The notes under the pieces: model-generated
What the model was told of the DNA's origin: nothing
Seen by the model: the letters and a program-made list of their open reading frames with translations, nothing else
Databases searched by the model: none
Translations under genes and position numbers: made by a program
From: Rheinheimera sp. EpRS3
Lineage (GTDB): Bacteria; Pseudomonadota; Gammaproteobacteria; Enterobacterales; Alteromonadaceae
Assembly: GCF_001513785.1 (NCBI RefSeq)
Contig: NZ_LNQS01000001.1
Span: 310,001 to 374,000 of the forward strand
Length of the DNA stretch: 64,000 bases
Reading direction: 5' to 3'
Shown: one piece after another, positions 15,622 through 24,850 of the stretch
Position numbering within the stretch: position 1 is the stretch's first letter
How the letters are laid out: every line of letters begins with the position of its first letter

Positions 15622-17871
15622 ATGGCCAATAACTATAATAGCGATGCACAGCACAAGTTTAGCCGTACCCTACTTAAACCCAGCTTAGTTGCACTGGCGA
15701 TCAGCAGCTGTTTTGCCACTGGCGCCCTGGCGCAGGAAACGGCCACTGAGGCCGATGCTGAAATTAAACTGGAACGCATTGAGGTTACCGCCCGGCGCAC
15801 TATCGAGAATTTGCAGACAGTGCCGGTTGCGGTAACCTCTTTGGGGGAGGAAGAGCTGGCACAACGCGGTATGGATAACATTACTGCCGTGGCGCAATTT
15901 TCACCTAACACCACACTGCAGGTATCGCGCGGCACCAACAGCACCCTTACCGCTTATATCCGTGGTATTGGCCAGCAGGATCCGCTGTGGGGCTTTGAAC
16001 CCGGCGTAGGTATTTATATTGATGACGTATACATGGCGCGGCCACAAGGCGCAGCGCTGGATGTATACGACGTTGAACGGATAGAAGTACTGCGTGGCCC
16101 GCAGGGCACGCTGTATGGCCGCAATACCATTGGCGGTGCAGTAAAGTATGTTACCAAACAACTGACCGGTGATAACGAATTTGCAGTGCGCGGCACCGTA
16201 GGCACAAAAAACCAGCGCGATTTAAAAATTTCCGGCCAGACTGGCCTGAGCGACAATGTGTTTATCAGCGGTGCTTTTGCCACCTTTAACCGCGATGGCT
16301 TTGGTAAGTTTTTAAATACCGGTGATGACAACTACAACAAAGAGCTGATGACAGGCCGGGTAAGCCTGCAGTGGAATGTTACGGATAGTTTTAGCATGCT
16401 GCTAAACGCGGATAAAACGGTAGATGATTCCAACCCGCGCGGAGGTTTTAGGCTGTTCCCCAGTGCACTGGCACCAACAGATGCCGTGCCGGGCAGTGTG
16501 TATGATGCCAATATCAGCATGCCGGTAACCAATAAGGTAGAAACGGAAGGCCAGTCAATTACCATGACGCTGGATTTGTCTGATAACTGGACGCTTAAGT
16601 CGGTTACTGCGCGGCGCGAAGGGGTAACCGATACCAATATCGATTTTGACTCTACCAGTTTTCCAACGCTGGATATTCCGGCGTTTTATGAAGACACTCA
16701 GGTATCGCAAGAGCTGCAGTTGTTGTACAGCGACGATAAACTCAAAGTGGCGTCAGGCCTTTACTACTACGACGGCGAAGCCTGCGGTGCTTTTGGCCAG
16801 GTAGTTTACGGTGCCAGCACCACCGAGAACGGCGGTTGTGTGCAAACAGACAGTATCGCCGCTTATGCCCAGGGTACTTATCAGTTGGATGACAAATGGT
16901 CTTTAACCTTTGGTGGCCGTTATACCAAAGATGATAAAGACGCCAGCGTGTACCGCTACGTTTATGCCGGTTATAAGTTCCCGCGTGACACTGACGGTGT
17001 TTACCTGTCTACCCAGACCGAATTTAGCGGCAGTGAAAGCTTCAGCCATTTCTCGCCACGTGTGGGCGCAGAATATCAGTACAGCCGCGATCTGATGTTA
17101 TACGGCAGCTATACCAACGGTTTTAAATCTGGTGGTTTTGATATGCGGGCTAACCAGGCTATTAACCCCGATGCCGACGAGCCGTATCAGGAAGAAACCG
17201 TTGATACCTATGAACTGGGTATGAAAAGCGAGTGGTTTAATCAGCGTTTACGCTTAAATGCTGCGGTGTTTATGTCGTCTTACGATGATATGCAGGTTAC
17301 CGTACAGCGCTCGGTTGAAACGGCGCCCGGCGTAGTTACGGTAGCCTCACAGGTACTAAACGCGGCCAGCGCTGATCTAAATGGTGTAGAACTGGAAGCG
17401 CAGTTTGCGGTAAGCCGTGATTTTGATGTAAGCATGATAGTTGGTTACGTTGATGCCAGCTTTAATAAAGTGGAATTTTTTGACCCGAACCAGCAGCAGG
17501 TGGTGGATGTGTCCGACGTTTGGGCTTTTGCCAATACTCCGGAGCTGACAGCGACACTGGCCGGTAAATACAGTATTGCGACCGAAATGGGCGAATTTGT
17601 GCTGACAGCCAATATGGCGCACCGCAGCGAAACCCAAATCTTTGAAGTACCGTCAGTGCTGGACTACGGCGGTTACACCGTGTTTAATGCCGGCGTGAAC
17701 TGGTATTCAAACGATGGCCACTGGGATGTGTCGCTGCAGGGTAAAAACCTGGGTGACAAACAAGCGCGTATCGCCGGTTATAACTTTGCCGGTGCGGTGC
17801 TGGATAACTCAGTACTGGGTTTTTATATTGACCCGCGTACCGTTAGCCTGAGTGTGGGTTACCGTTTCTAA
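15622..17871 (+). CDS. TonB-dependent receptor of a hydroxyacid/ester locus
   Basis: The start is set at ATG 15622, since AGGAG (15610-15614) is seven bases before it; an upstream GTG at 15595 would bury that site. The signal peptide ends at GALA (about residue 37), the TonB box is ERIEVTARR (51-59), and the plug contains YIRGIGQQDP, GVGIYIDDVYMARPQG and RIEVLRGPQGTLYGRN. A barrel follows and ends in LSVGYRF. Length is 749. This is the branch of receptors common in Alteromonadales and sphingomonads that take up diverse organic substrates, not only iron. Its neighbours (exported hydrolase, GntP permease, 3-hydroxybutyrate dehydrogenase) suggest a hydroxyacid ester or oligomer, by inference. 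Confidence 0.85.
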   Translation: MANNYNSDAQHKFSRTLLKPSLVALAISSCFATGALAQETATEADAEIKLERIEVTARRTIENLQTVPVAVTSLGEEELAQRGMDNITAVAQFSPNTTLQVSRGTNSTLTAYIRGIGQQDPLWGFEPGVGIYIDDVYMARPQGAALDVYDVERIEVLRGPQGTLYGRNTIGGAVKYVTKQLTGDNEFAVRGTVGTKNQRDLKISGQTGLSDNVFISGAFATFNRDGFGKFLNTGDDNYNKELMTGRVSLQWNVTDSFSMLLNADKTVDDSNPRGGFRLFPSALAPTDAVPGSVYDANISMPVTNKVETEGQSITMTLDLSDNWTLKSVTARREGVTDTNIDFDSTSFPTLDIPAFYEDTQVSQELQLLYSDDKLKVASGLYYYDGEACGAFGQVVYGASTTENGGCVQTDSIAAYAQGTYQLDDKWSLTFGGRYTKDDKDASVYRYVYAGYKFPRDTDGVYLSTQTEFSGSESFSHFSPRVGAEYQYSRDLMLYGSYTNGFKSGGFDMRANQAINPDADEPYQEETVDTYELGMKSEWFNQRLRLNAAVFMSSYDDMQVTVQRSVETAPGVVTVASQVLNAASADLNGVELEAQFAVSRDFDVSMIVGYVDASFNKVEFFDPNQQQVVDVSDVWAFANTPELTATLAGKYSIATEMGEFVLTANMAHRSETQIFEVPSVLDYGGYTVFNAGVNWYSNDGHWDVSLQGKNLGDKQARIAGYNFAGAVLDNSVLGFYIDPRTVSLSVGYRF

Positions 17872-17886
17872 TTAACAAAGTGCTTG

Positions 17887-17904
17887 CCGGGGCGAAGGCC
17901 CCGG
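17887..17904 (+). terminator. GC-rich hairpin after TonB receptor
   Basis: CCGGGGC and GCCCCGG form a perfect 7-bp stem around GAAG, 15 bases after the receptor's stop. There is no T-run, so it may slow or trim the transcript rather than end it before the next gene at 17939. Confidence 0.4.
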
Positions 17905-17938
17905 TACATTATGGGCCAAAAGGCTCTGAACCGGATTT

Positions 17939-18586
17939 ATGATTGCTTTAATTGCTGACGACCACCCGCTGTTTCGCGTAGCGTTATCGCAGGCTTGCGC
18001 CAATATTCTTGGCAGTGACGCCCTGCTGCTGCAAGCGCAAAACATGCAACAACTCTGGCCTTTGCTACGGGCGCACCCTGATACCAACTTTATTTTTCTC
18101 GACTTAAAAATGCCCGGCTCAGACGGTTTTACCGGTTTAAGCGCACTGCGCACTGAATACCCCGACGTACCGGTTATTATGGTGTCGGCAGAAGAAAACC
18201 CGGTAATTATCCGCCAGGCACTAACATTGGGGGCTGCGGCCTATATTCCCAAATCAGCACCGCTGGAGCTGTTATCTGAAGCCATAGCTGCAGTATTAAA
18301 CGGCGACAGCTGGCTGCCAGCCGAACTGGAGCAGGATGTACGTAATGCCAAACCGCTTATTGATGAAGATTTTGCCCACCGCCTGGAGCAACTTACCCCG
18401 CAGCAGTTTCGTGTACTTAAGATGATTGCCGACGGCCTGCTGAATAAGCAAATCGCTTATGAGATGAACGTGCAGGAAACCACCATTAAGCAGCATGTAT
18501 CAGCCATTTTGCGCAAACTGAACGTTAATAACCGCACCCTGGCCGGTATTATGTTTGAAAAACTGAAACTGCCGGAGAGTGTTTAA
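17939..18586 (+). CDS. NarL/LuxR-family response regulator, CrbR/ErbR-like
   Basis: The receiver domain has D7-D8, phospho-acceptor Asp55 (FIFLD) and a C-terminal LuxR-type helix-turn-helix (about 150-208; LTPQQFRVLKMIADGLLNKQI). It is adjacent to, and converges on, a hybrid kinase with an N-terminal sodium/solute-symporter domain. This pairing is characteristic of CrbS/CrbR (Vibrio, Shewanella) and MxtR/ErbR (Pseudomonas), which activate acetyl-CoA synthetase and other acetate or C2-C4 carbon genes. The assignment rests on domain architecture and adjacency, not on a comparison of sequences. The stop codons of the regulator and kinase share the palindrome TTAA at 18583-18586. Confidence 0.75.
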   Translation: MIALIADDHPLFRVALSQACANILGSDALLLQAQNMQQLWPLLRAHPDTNFIFLDLKMPGSDGFTGLSALRTEYPDVPVIMVSAEENPVIIRQALTLGAAAYIPKSAPLELLSEAIAAVLNGDSWLPAELEQDVRNAKPLIDEDFAHRLEQLTPQQFRVLKMIADGLLNKQIAYEMNVQETTIKQHVSAILRKLNVNNRTLAGIMFEKLKLPESV

Positions 18587-21500
18587 CGCAATAAACGCTG
18601 AAATAGTTTTTTCAGTGCTACCGGTTTAAGTGGCTTAAGTAAAAAGTAATAACCGGCGTTTAACGCTGTTTCGCGAATCTGTTCATTATGATCCGCCGAA
18701 TGAATAATCACCGGTACATTAACGGCAAAATGTGCCGCCAGTTGTTCTGCTACTTCAACGCCGGTGGCGTTATTGTCCAGATGATAATCAAACAGCAGTA
18801 AGTCGGGTTTCAGGCCTTGTTGCAATGCCTGCAGCGCTTCGGCCGGCTGGCCGATTGCACTAACAGCAATATCCCAGCTACGCAGCAGCTCTGCTACTGC
18901 TGAGCGTAACTGAGGTTCGTTATCCAGCAGTAATACGGTTTTACCGGCAAAGCTGGCGCTGATCTCATGCTGGTTTTTAGCGGCAATAACGGTAACCGGC
19001 GCCCGGGTAACCGGTACTGTCAGGCTAAAACAACTGCCTTTGCCCGGCACCGATTGCAGTGTTAACGGGTGGCCTAAAATAGTGCTGATACGCCGTGCTA
19101 TCGCCAGGCCCAACCCGAGGCCTTTTTGATCCTGCTGTTCACCTTGCTGAAACTCTTCAAAAATACGTTGCTGATCTTGTATCGCAATGCCGACACCGGT
19201 ATCGATAACACAAATTTGCACATCGCTGCCGCGCCGCTTCACGCCCAATAGTACTTTGCCGCTTTGGGTATAACGAATGGCATTAGATAACATGTTTTGC
19301 ACCACCCGTTTTAGTAGTTTACGGTCGGTACTTACCGCCAGTTTTGATGGCAGGTAGTGCAGTAACAGGCCTTTTTCCTGTGCCAGAACGCTGGCGTCTT
19401 TGGCGATGTCATCCAGCAGCGCCTGTATACTCACCGGCTGGTGATGTGCGCTGATCACGCCCGAATCAAGTTTAGTCAGCTCCAAAATGGCACCGAGCAA
19501 CTCTTCGGCAGAATTTAAAGAACTGATCAGATTCTGGCTCAGCTGTTTAAGCTCCGGCTCGGTTTGTTTATCGCGCAGCAGGCTGGCAAACAGAGCTGAG
19601 GCATTAAACGGCTGCATTAAGTCGTGGCTGGCGGCGGCAAAAAAGCGGGTTTTCGCCTGCGTAGCGGCTTCAATTTTTTGCTGAGCCTGCTGTAACTGCT
19701 GATTAAGTTGTTGCAGGGCCTGGGTGCGTTCTGTTACGCGCTGCTCTAATTGCTGCTGGGTGTCGATAAAAGCACTGACATCGCTGTAAGTAGTAACAAA
19801 GCCACCGCCGGGCAGCGGATTACCCTGCATTTCCAGTACGCGGCCATCCTGCTGGCGGCGCTGAAATTTATAGGCGCTGCCTTGCTTTAGGTAGCTAAGC
19901 CGTTTGTTAATTTCGGCTTCTATGTCGTGGCTGTCGATCAGGCCGCGCTGCAGGTTAAAGCGAATAACATCGGCTACCGGCCGACCCACTTCAACCAGTG
20001 CCGGAGGGTAGCTGAACATATCAATGTAGCGTTGGTTCCAGGCTATCAGGCGCAAATCGGCATCTACTACGCTGATGCCCTGGCTGATATTGTCGATGGT
20101 GGATCGTAGCAGCGCCTGATTAAACTGAAATACCTGGCTGGCTTCGTCAACAAAACGGGCGACCGACTCCAGCGGCAGCGCGGCATGGCGGCCGCTGGCT
20201 TCCATAATCAGCCGCATAGAGGCGCCACCTACTACGGCGGCTAAACTGCGTTCGGCGGCTTGCAGCAGATTAGCCGGGGCCAGTTGTTGCAGCTCGTGTG
20301 GGTCTTTTAAATTACGTTGCAGCAGGCGGCGGGCTTCTTTTTCTCCGGCAAAGCGTTTTACCAACAGGTAGCAATCCTGCACGCTGAGGTTCAGTGGCCT
20401 GGCGTTATGCTGGGTAAGCTGGGTACGTAAAAAGCGGCCACTTTCCAGCCATTCGCCCACCCGGGTGGTGCTAAAACGGCTGACTAACAGCACCAATAAA
20501 CAATTTACTGTCAGGCTTACCAGCACGCCAAGGCTAATCATATCTATGTTTAAGCCAAGTAGTTTTTGCGGCGCCAGCAGGCCGATACCAAAAGGCCCCT
20601 GCGTTAACCACTGATTGCCCAGTAAACCAGCCCGGCTAAGTTCAGGCAGTAAAATAATATAAGCCCACACCAGCGCGCCGCCACATAAACCGGCAATAGC
20701 GCCCTGACGGTTAATATTGCGGCTGAGCAGGCCAAGAATTAGCGCCGGCGCCAGTTGTGCCACCAGGGCAAAGGCGGTTAAACCCAGCTGAGCCAGGCCG
20801 GTTTCGGTGCCAATCCAGCGGTAGTAAACATAACCCAGCGCCATTACCGTCAGCATGGCAATACGGCGCAGTGTTGAAATCTTGATATGGCCTGACGCCG
20901 CAGCCTGGCGTGCCGGTGTGCGGTAAAGCAGCGGTGCCAGCAGTTCGTTGGTGATCATAATGCCCAGCACCACCGTGGCCACTACCACCATACTGGTTGC
21001 GGCAGAAAAGCCACCCAGATAAGCCAGCAGGGCGATATCAGTACGCTGTGCTGCAAGTGGCAGTTGCAGTACCACCAGATCGATATTGGCATTGCTGCCC
21101 AGCAACATTACGCCTGCCAGCGCCAGCGGCAGGGTAAACATACCCATTAACAGCAGATAAAGCGGAAAAATCCAGCGTGCGCTGCGTAAATGCCCCAGAT
21201 GCTGGTTTTCGACAAAGGTGACGTGAAACTGTCGTGGCAAACATAAGGTAGCGGCAAACCCCAGCAATACATGCAGCCAATAGGTATGGGCCGGCAGGGC
21301 TTGTTGCTGCACCTGTTGTACTGCCGGGCTGAGCGCGGCCAACTGGAATATCTGGCCGATACCGTCGTACATGCCCCAAAACACAAAGGCGCCAATGGCT
21401 AGCAGCGCCAGCAATTTAACCAGCGATTCAAAGGCGATGGCGGTCATCAGGCCGGGGTTAGGTTGGTGGGCTTTGGCGCTTTTGCTGACAAACAACAAGG

Positions 21501-22038
21501 CAAATACCGCCATCCATAAGCTGACATACAGCCCGGTATCGCTGTACCAGGCCAGGCCGGGCGCGCTGCCAACCAGCGTATTAATACTGGTGGATACCGC
21601 ATGCAGCTGCAGCGCAATATAGGGCACGGTGGACATTAACAGAATAAGTGTGGTGATCACCGCCAGGCTGCGCGAATGGCCAAAACGGGTGGCAATAAAG
21701 TCGGCAACCGAGGTGATACGGTAACGGCGGCAGGCAATAGCTATGCGGGCAATAAGCTTAAAACCAAACCAGAACAGAATAAAAGAGCCGATATAGGTAG
21801 GGGGCATCCACCAGCCGTTTACGGCGGCCTGCGCGGTAACACCATAAAACGCCCAGGACGTACAGTAAATAGATAACGCAAAGCTGAACACCCAGGGGGC
21901 CAACGGGTGTTTACTGTTAATGCGCCTACCAAAGCGGCCCACGCTGAATAAAATTAACAGGTAAACCAACGAAAGCGCAGCAATGGTACCAAGCCCAATA
22001 CTGCTGCCGTTTAGCATCATAAGTTCAGGCGCTGTCAT
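18583..22038 (-). CDS. Hybrid histidine kinase with solute-symporter domain, CrbS/MxtR-like
   Basis: The 1151-residue protein begins with a sodium/solute symporter-like membrane region (about 1-490, 12-13 helices). A linker and a PAS domain follow (about 640-750; DNISQGISVVDADLRLIAWN), then a coiled coil. The kinase core has His805 (AASHDLMQPF) and an ATP-binding domain (NAIRYTQSG, DTGVGI, GLGLGLAI). A C-terminal receiver has Asp1084 (LLLFD). This order is that of CrbS, a sensor that couples transport of a small carbon source to signalling. It lies 45 bases downstream of the 3-hydroxybutyrate dehydrogenase gene in the same direction, so the kinase may be produced with that enzyme. The ribosome-binding site before ATG 22038 is weak, so a start a few codons later is possible. 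Confidence 0.82.
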   Translation of the reverse strand: MTAPELMMLNGSSIGLGTIAALSLVYLLILFSVGRFGRRINSKHPLAPWVFSFALSIYCTSWAFYGVTAQAAVNGWWMPPTYIGSFILFWFGFKLIARIAIACRRYRITSVADFIATRFGHSRSLAVITTLILLMSTVPYIALQLHAVSTSINTLVGSAPGLAWYSDTGLYVSLWMAVFALLFVSKSAKAHQPNPGLMTAIAFESLVKLLALLAIGAFVFWGMYDGIGQIFQLAALSPAVQQVQQQALPAHTYWLHVLLGFAATLCLPRQFHVTFVENQHLGHLRSARWIFPLYLLLMGMFTLPLALAGVMLLGSNANIDLVVLQLPLAAQRTDIALLAYLGGFSAATSMVVVATVVLGIMITNELLAPLLYRTPARQAAASGHIKISTLRRIAMLTVMALGYVYYRWIGTETGLAQLGLTAFALVAQLAPALILGLLSRNINRQGAIAGLCGGALVWAYIILLPELSRAGLLGNQWLTQGPFGIGLLAPQKLLGLNIDMISLGVLVSLTVNCLLVLLVSRFSTTRVGEWLESGRFLRTQLTQHNARPLNLSVQDCYLLVKRFAGEKEARRLLQRNLKDPHELQQLAPANLLQAAERSLAAVVGGASMRLIMEASGRHAALPLESVARFVDEASQVFQFNQALLRSTIDNISQGISVVDADLRLIAWNQRYIDMFSYPPALVEVGRPVADVIRFNLQRGLIDSHDIEAEINKRLSYLKQGSAYKFQRRQQDGRVLEMQGNPLPGGGFVTTYSDVSAFIDTQQQLEQRVTERTQALQQLNQQLQQAQQKIEAATQAKTRFFAAASHDLMQPFNASALFASLLRDKQTEPELKQLSQNLISSLNSAEELLGAILELTKLDSGVISAHHQPVSIQALLDDIAKDASVLAQEKGLLLHYLPSKLAVSTDRKLLKRVVQNMLSNAIRYTQSGKVLLGVKRRGSDVQICVIDTGVGIAIQDQQRIFEEFQQGEQQDQKGLGLGLAIARRISTILGHPLTLQSVPGKGSCFSLTVPVTRAPVTVIAAKNQHEISASFAGKTVLLLDNEPQLRSAVAELLRSWDIAVSAIGQPAEALQALQQGLKPDLLLFDYHLDNNATGVEVAEQLAAHFAVNVPVIIHSADHNEQIRETALNAGYYFLLKPLKPVALKKLFQRLLR

Positions 22039-22083
22039 CAGATAACATAATGTACGGATTGTGCCCGAGTTTTCAGCATTGAG

Positions 22084-22833
22084 CTAGCGTGCTGTCCAGC
22101 CGCCATCAAGCACCAGGGTTTGCGCTGTCATATGCCGGGCGGCATCACTACATAAAAAAGCTGCAGTAGCGGCAATTTCATCAACACCAATAAAGGCTTT
22201 TTGTGGCATAGGCGCCAGCATAATCTGCTCTATTACCTGCTGTTCGGTCAGATTATGCTCTTTTGCCTGGGCCGCAATTTGCTGCTCTACCAGCGGGGTT
22301 TTTACATAAGCCGGGCAGACAGTATTAATAGTAAAGTTGATGTCGGCGTTCTCCAGCGCGACTACTTTACTAAAGCCGAGTAAACCATGCTTGGCAGCAA
22401 CATAAGCCGATTTAAATGGCGATGCCACGAGCGCATGAATAGAACCAATATTAATAATGCGGCCAAAATTACGCTCACGCATGCCGGGCAGCATGGCGCG
22501 GCTTAGCATAGCCGGGCCGGTAAGCATGACATTAAGCAATAGCTGCCATTTTTCCGGCGGAAAATCTTCCAGCCTAGCCACGTGCTGAATGCCGGCATTG
22601 TTAATCAGGACATCTGCCGGGTATTGTGCCGCACAGTTGGCTATTGAGGTAGCATCGGTCACATCAAGCACAATGCCCTCTGCAGCAAAACCCTGTTGTT
22701 GAAGCTCTGCCACTTTGTTGTCGATACTGCTTTGCTGCAGATCGGCAAGAATAACCTTGTGGCCCTGAGCGGCGAAATGGCTGGCAATGGCAAAACCTAT
22801 ACCGCCGGTACCCCCTGTTACAAGAACCTGCAT
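22084..22833 (-). CDS. bdhA: 3-hydroxybutyrate dehydrogenase
   Basis: A short-chain dehydrogenase of 249 residues. The start is ATG 22833 with GGAGT seven bases before it, not the in-frame codon at 22860. The Rossmann motif is TGGTGGIG (6-13), NNAG is at 78-81, and the catalytic set is Ser131, Tyr144 and Lys148 (SAYVAAKHG). The stretches IQHVARLEDFPPEKW and CPAYVKTPLVEQQI are typical of bacterial D-3-hydroxybutyrate dehydrogenases. It oxidises D-3-hydroxybutyrate to acetoacetate with NAD+ in the cytoplasm. It is followed by the CrbS-like kinase, and a GntP permease is nearby, supporting a hydroxybutyrate role. Confidence 0.85.
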   Translation of the reverse strand: MQVLVTGGTGGIGFAIASHFAAQGHKVILADLQQSSIDNKVAELQQQGFAAEGIVLDVTDATSIANCAAQYPADVLINNAGIQHVARLEDFPPEKWQLLLNVMLTGPAMLSRAMLPGMRERNFGRIINIGSIHALVASPFKSAYVAAKHGLLGFSKVVALENADINFTINTVCPAYVKTPLVEQQIAAQAKEHNLTEQQVIEQIMLAPMPQKAFIGVDEIAATAAFLCSDAARHMTAQTLVLDGGWTAR

Positions 22834-23207
22834 GCTGTTTACTCCGTAGTGAGATTGCACTTAGCTGATATCTGCCATGCTAGAAGCTGCACAAACGTAG
22901 GACAACGCTACTTTAGTGCTATAAGCACGTCGCAGTTTATGTTGCGCTAAAACAGCGCAGTACAACGTCATCTGGATGGCTAATTGGCGGAATAAGGTAT
23001 TGAGGTTTTGTGATGCCCGCCAGTTGTGCTAAATTTGCCGGCTTATAACAAAACTACATCCGCTTCCAGGGTGGTTTTGGCCGTCATAAATGTTATTTTT
23101 CAGCGTTTTAATAGCTTATTACGCTCTGTATGGCATAAAGCGGCATAATCAGAGTGCTAACCCAGGTGGTTGTAGCACCGGATAAAGTCTTACGTTGAGG
23201 ATACTTT
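22834..23207. other. Divergent intergenic region bdhA/abgT
   Basis: This 374-base gap holds the promoters of two divergent genes. No gene is seen. On the AbgT side there is a 7-base direct repeat, GGCATAA at 23132-23138 and 23142-23148, ten bases apart, enclosed by CTCTG (23124) and CAGAG (23150). The exact ten-base step would place both on one face of the helix, so it could be a regulator site, but the regulator is unknown. Confidence 0.35.
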
Positions 23208-24803
23208 ATGTCAGCTTCTGACAATAACACTGCCGATAACGGCAAACGTGGTTGGTTTACCCGTTTTCTTGATACGGTAGAGTGGTTTGGTAACCTGTTG
23301 CCGCACCCTGTCACCTTGTTTGCGATGTTCGCGGTAGCCGTGGTGCTGGGCAGCGGTATAGCAGCATACTTTGATGTTAGCGCGATAGACCCGCGGCCGG
23401 AAGGTACTGCAGGGCGCGCGGCAGATGGCGTGATCCGCGTGGTTAACCTGGTTAGTGTCGATGGCCTGCAACGCATAGTGTCTAACCTGGTTACTAACTT
23501 TACCAGCTTTCCGCCCTTGGGAGTGGTGCTGGTAGCTTTGCTGGGCGTGAGTATTGCCGAGCACTCCGGGCTGATTTCTGCCGCAATGCGTGGCCTGGTA
23601 ATGGGCGCGTCTAAGCGCATGGTTACTGTGACTATCGTGTTTGCCGGTATTATTTCTAATACGGCATCTGAGCTGGGTTATGTGGTGTTAATACCCATGG
23701 CTGCAGTGATCTTTCACTCGCTGGGGCGGCACCCGCTGGCGGGTTTGGCAGCAGCTTTTGCCGGTGTATCTGGTGGTTATAGTGCTAATTTGTTTATAGG
23801 CACTGTTGACCCACTGTTGGCGGGTTTTACCCAATCAGCCGCCAATTTAATTGACCCCAACTACACCGTAGGGCCAGAAGCTAACTGGTTTTTTATGATT
23901 GCCAGCACTTTCTTTATTGCAGCGTTGGGCGCTTTTGTTACTGAAAAAATAGTCGAGCCGAAACTGGGCAAATACGACGCCAGTGAAGCGGCAGTTGAAT
24001 TAGGCAAGCCGCAACTGGACAAGCTGACCGCAGAGGAAAAACGTGGCTTAAAAGCTGCCGGGCTGGCTTTTTTTGCGTTAGGTGTTTTGCTCGCATTAAG
24101 TGTAGTGCCGCAGTGGGGGCCATTACGCCACCCGGAAACTGGGTTGGTAGCGGGCTCGCCGTTTTTACAAGGCATAGTGGTATTTATCTTTATCAGCTTT
24201 GCGATACCGGGTTATATCTACGGCCGTATTGTTGGCACCATGAAAACCGACCGTGATGTAATTAATGCTATGGCAAAAAGCATCAGCTCGATGGGGCTTT
24301 ATATTGTACTGGTGTTTTTCGCGGCCCAGTTTGTTGCCTTTTTTGGCTGGTCAAATCTGGGGTCGATTCTGGCAGTAAAAGGTGCAACCTTGCTGCAGGA
24401 TATTGGCTTAACCGGCCCGGGGTTATTCTTCTTTTTTATTGGCATGTGCGCGCTGGTGAATTTATCGCTGGGGTCTGCATCGGCGCAGTGGGCTATTTTC
24501 GCGCCTATTTTCGTGCCTATGCTGATGATTGTTGGCTATTCACCTGAGGTAATACAGGCGGCTTACCGGATAGGTGATTCTGTTACCAACCTTATCACGC
24601 CGATGATGAGCTACTTTGGTTTAATACTGGCGGTAGCGGCGCGCTACAAAAAAGATTTGGGCATAGGTACGCTGATTGCCACTATGTTGCCATACACCAT
24701 GGTGTTTTTTGTCGGCTGGACCTTGCTGTTTTATATCTGGGTATTTGTGCTGGGCTTGCCGGTAGGGCCGGGCTCACCAACCTACTATCAGTTTGGTGGT
24801 TAA
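23208..24803 (+). CDS. AbgT-family transporter
   Basis: A 531-residue membrane protein with about 12 helices and family stretches such as WFGNLLPHPVTLFAMFA (about 25-41), GVSIAEHSGLISAAMR and NTASELGYVVLIP. AbgT proteins were first known for uptake of p-aminobenzoyl-glutamate; others export sulfonamides with protons. The substrate here is unknown. The gene lies next to the 3-hydroxybutyrate dehydrogenase but is divergent from it. A bidirectional terminator separates it from nagR. Confidence 0.85.
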   Translation: MSASDNNTADNGKRGWFTRFLDTVEWFGNLLPHPVTLFAMFAVAVVLGSGIAAYFDVSAIDPRPEGTAGRAADGVIRVVNLVSVDGLQRIVSNLVTNFTSFPPLGVVLVALLGVSIAEHSGLISAAMRGLVMGASKRMVTVTIVFAGIISNTASELGYVVLIPMAAVIFHSLGRHPLAGLAAAFAGVSGGYSANLFIGTVDPLLAGFTQSAANLIDPNYTVGPEANWFFMIASTFFIAALGAFVTEKIVEPKLGKYDASEAAVELGKPQLDKLTAEEKRGLKAAGLAFFALGVLLALSVVPQWGPLRHPETGLVAGSPFLQGIVVFIFISFAIPGYIYGRIVGTMKTDRDVINAMAKSISSMGLYIVLVFFAAQFVAFFGWSNLGSILAVKGATLLQDIGLTGPGLFFFFIGMCALVNLSLGSASAQWAIFAPIFVPMLMIVGYSPEVIQAAYRIGDSVTNLITPMMSYFGLILAVAARYKKDLGIGTLIATMLPYTMVFFVGWTLLFYIWVFVLGLPVGPGSPTYYQFGG

Positions 24804-24820
24804 CCGCCTTTATTCCGACG

Positions 24821-24850
24821 AAAAGCCAGCACTTAAATGCTGGCTTTTTT
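24821..24850. terminator. Bidirectional terminator abgT/nagR
   Basis: AAAAGCCAGCA and TGCTGGCTTTT form an 11-bp stem with a 6-base loop and a T-run on each strand. It lies between the convergent abgT-like gene and nagR, whose TAA stop is directly adjacent. Confidence 0.85.

Noticed and set aside
23108-23620. Open frame of 170 codons on the minus strand opposite the AbgT start
   Set aside because: It overlaps the N-terminus of the AbgT protein, has no recognisable domain and no start signal.
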